In this document: positions 27,759 to 28,780 of the stretch, piece after piece
Layout: every line of letters begins with the position of its first letter
How positions within the stretch are numbered: position 1 is the stretch's first letter
Origin: a virus
Virus record (IMG/VR): IMGVR_UViG_3300043448_001059
Coordinates: 1-28,780 of that record
Length of the DNA: 28,780 nucleotides
Direction: 5' to 3' (one strand)
Notes under the pieces: generated by a model
Told to the model about the DNA's origin: nothing
Seen by the model: only the letters and a program-made list of their open reading frames with translations
Database searches by the model: none
Translations under genes and position numbers: made by a program

Positions 27759-28780
27759 TTATAAAGTAATAGATTTAACTTTAAACGCTATATTATTAGC
27801 ACCAGGCACTGTAGCATCTAATATCATTCTATTAGTGCCACTATCCCAATCTGCTGCCACTGTGAATAATGGACTAGCACTGGTATGTACTATAGCATAA
27901 ATTGTTGCTACTACGGTATTGTCACTCTTTTTAGTGATCAATACCTCACAACTCTGTGAATCACCAGTAGTGGCTTCTACACCGTTGACCAATAGTTTGG
28001 CCATAGTGTTAGTACTATCAGCATCAGTCCAAATAGTACCAGCAACACCAGCACCTACTGTATTAGTTTCACTGAGTATTTCTTCGACGAATAAAGTATT
28101 GCCATTACTATCTACAATGTCCCCACCTGCTGGTATTTGTAGGTTGCCGTCGGTACCAAATGTCCAATAGTGATACGCATTTGTTCCAATGTTATAAGTT
28201 TTAACATCTATAAAACCACCGTGATTGACATCAATATGAGATCTATCATCTCCTAAAATTAGATCACCTGTGCTGGTACTACCTCTACCTGCGGCAATAT
28301 GAATATGTGGGACGTCATAATCATTAGTAGGGTATATGTTTATGAATTGACCGTTAGCTTTATAGTCATGAAGTCCGGTACTAATATTTGGAACTAATGA
28401 AATATTTCCTAAATCAGCAAATACCCAAACTTCACCTCCTGAAGTATAAGGTGCCCAAGCACTTGCATCAACTGCTTGAGTTAAACCAGAATCAGAGAAT
28501 ATTCTAAAAGCACTTGTGTCTTGAAAATCAATATAATATGCGCCAGTAGCATCACCAGCATTTCTAATATCAACACGCATACCTGGATAAAATTTTGGTG
28601 GAACTAATGGTTCATTCACTGTGATTACAGGATTAGTAAATGGTGTTTCTAATGCTATACTAACTATGTCATAAATTTTAGTTTCAGGGTTGGGTTGTCC
28701 TACAATACTACCACCTGCTGGTAAATTTAAAGAGCCGTTGGATTCAAACTGCCAACTATTAGTCCCACCATTATTATTAT
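27759..28780 (-). CDS. Tail fibre/structural protein, 5' end beyond the right edge
   Basis: The frame is open to the right edge (at least 340 residues); GTG 28619 lies in the middle of the frame and is not needed as a start, because the coding pattern continues upstream with FESNGSLNLPAGGSIVGQPN. Two copies of a fibre module of pattern W-x-F-x-x-x-G-x-L-x-x-P-A-G-G-x-I occur, one at the edge and one (WTFGTDGNLQIPAGGDIVDS) later. The C-terminal part includes LVNGVEATTGDSQSCEVLIT and AIVHTSASPLFTVAADWDSG, a beta-rich domain. It is probably a structural or fibre protein of the tail. Its stop is 11 bases before ATG 27747 of the next gene. Confidence 0.72.
   Translation of the reverse strand, partial: NNNGGTNSWQFESNGSLNLPAGGSIVGQPNPETKIYDIVSIALETPFTNPVITVNEPLVPPKFYPGMRVDIRNAGDATGAYYIDFQDTSAFRIFSDSGLTQAVDASAWAPYTSGGEVWVFADLGNISLVPNISTGLHDYKANGQFINIYPTNDYDVPHIHIAAGRGSTSTGDLILGDDRSHIDVNHGGFIDVKTYNIGTNAYHYWTFGTDGNLQIPAGGDIVDSNGNTLFVEEILSETNTVGAGVAGTIWTDADSTNTMAKLLVNGVEATTGDSQSCEVLITKKSDNTVVATIYAIVHTSASPLFTVAADWDSGTNRMILDATVPGANNIAFKVKSITL

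Noticed and set aside
1-28780. tRNA genes
   Set aside because: I scanned by eye for TTCGA-type loops with acceptor stems in the intergenic gaps and found none; gaps are all short. A covariance search would be decisive.

Overview
The window looks like about 29 kb of the genome of an uncultured, AT-rich, T4-type tailed phage (myovirus-like), probably from a marine or freshwater bacterium. Support comes from a T4-type sliding-clamp loader ATPase, PhoH, a GroES-like co-chaperonin, a phage-sized peptide deformylase, a GH19 endolysin with spanin-like partners, a long tail-fibre/adhesin cluster with collagen-like repeats, and a recurrent octamer [T/G]ATAAATA (T4 late-promoter type) 17-30 bases before gene clusters. 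The lysis genes (signal peptides, lipoprotein) imply a Gram-negative host. No tRNA, integrase, insertion sequence or CRISPR array is visible, and no terminase, capsid or DNA polymerase gene lies here. All genes but phoH are on the minus strand, so the text runs from high to low coordinates.

Layout: (1) 28780-19793, tail-fibre and surface proteins: a fibre protein cut by the right edge, small fibre/baseplate-like proteins, an 805-residue collagen-like fibre, a short collagen-like fibre, a DUF616-type glycosyltransferase inside the fibre operon, and a 799-residue protein with putative Ig-like repeats. (2) 19796-16980, small conserved genes and replication: a stand-alone fragment of bacterial DNA polymerase III alpha, a GroES-like co-chaperonin, a 54-residue Cys/His-rich protein, the clamp loader ATPase and a DUF2452-like protein. 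(3) 16267-16983, phoH on the plus strand, with a leader that can form two mutually exclusive hairpins, one of which covers its Shine-Dalgarno. (4) 16116-12125, two conserved unknowns, GH19 endolysin, two spanin-like proteins and several small membrane or exported proteins. (5) 12067-7874, an overlapping proteostasis operon dnaJ - peptide deformylase - clpA, followed by an unknown. (6) 7820-1, genes that mostly start with a similar short peptide (M-[RK]-[IL]-R-[EQ]-L-F-E type), including an HxGH nucleotidylyltransferase and a large nucleotidyltransferase/ligase-like protein.

The most unusual points are: the shared N-terminal peptide of region 6, which resembles the T4 capsid-targeting sequence and suggests that a set of nucleotidyl-transfer enzymes is packaged with the DNA; the phage ClpA that keeps the ClpP-docking IGF loop and is co-transcribed with DnaJ and deformylase; the switch-like phoH leader; a perfect terminator-like hairpin abutting the dnaJ start codon; and the DnaE fragment that stops just before the polymerase catalytic aspartates. 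All functions are read from motifs and remembered family features. No database search was made.
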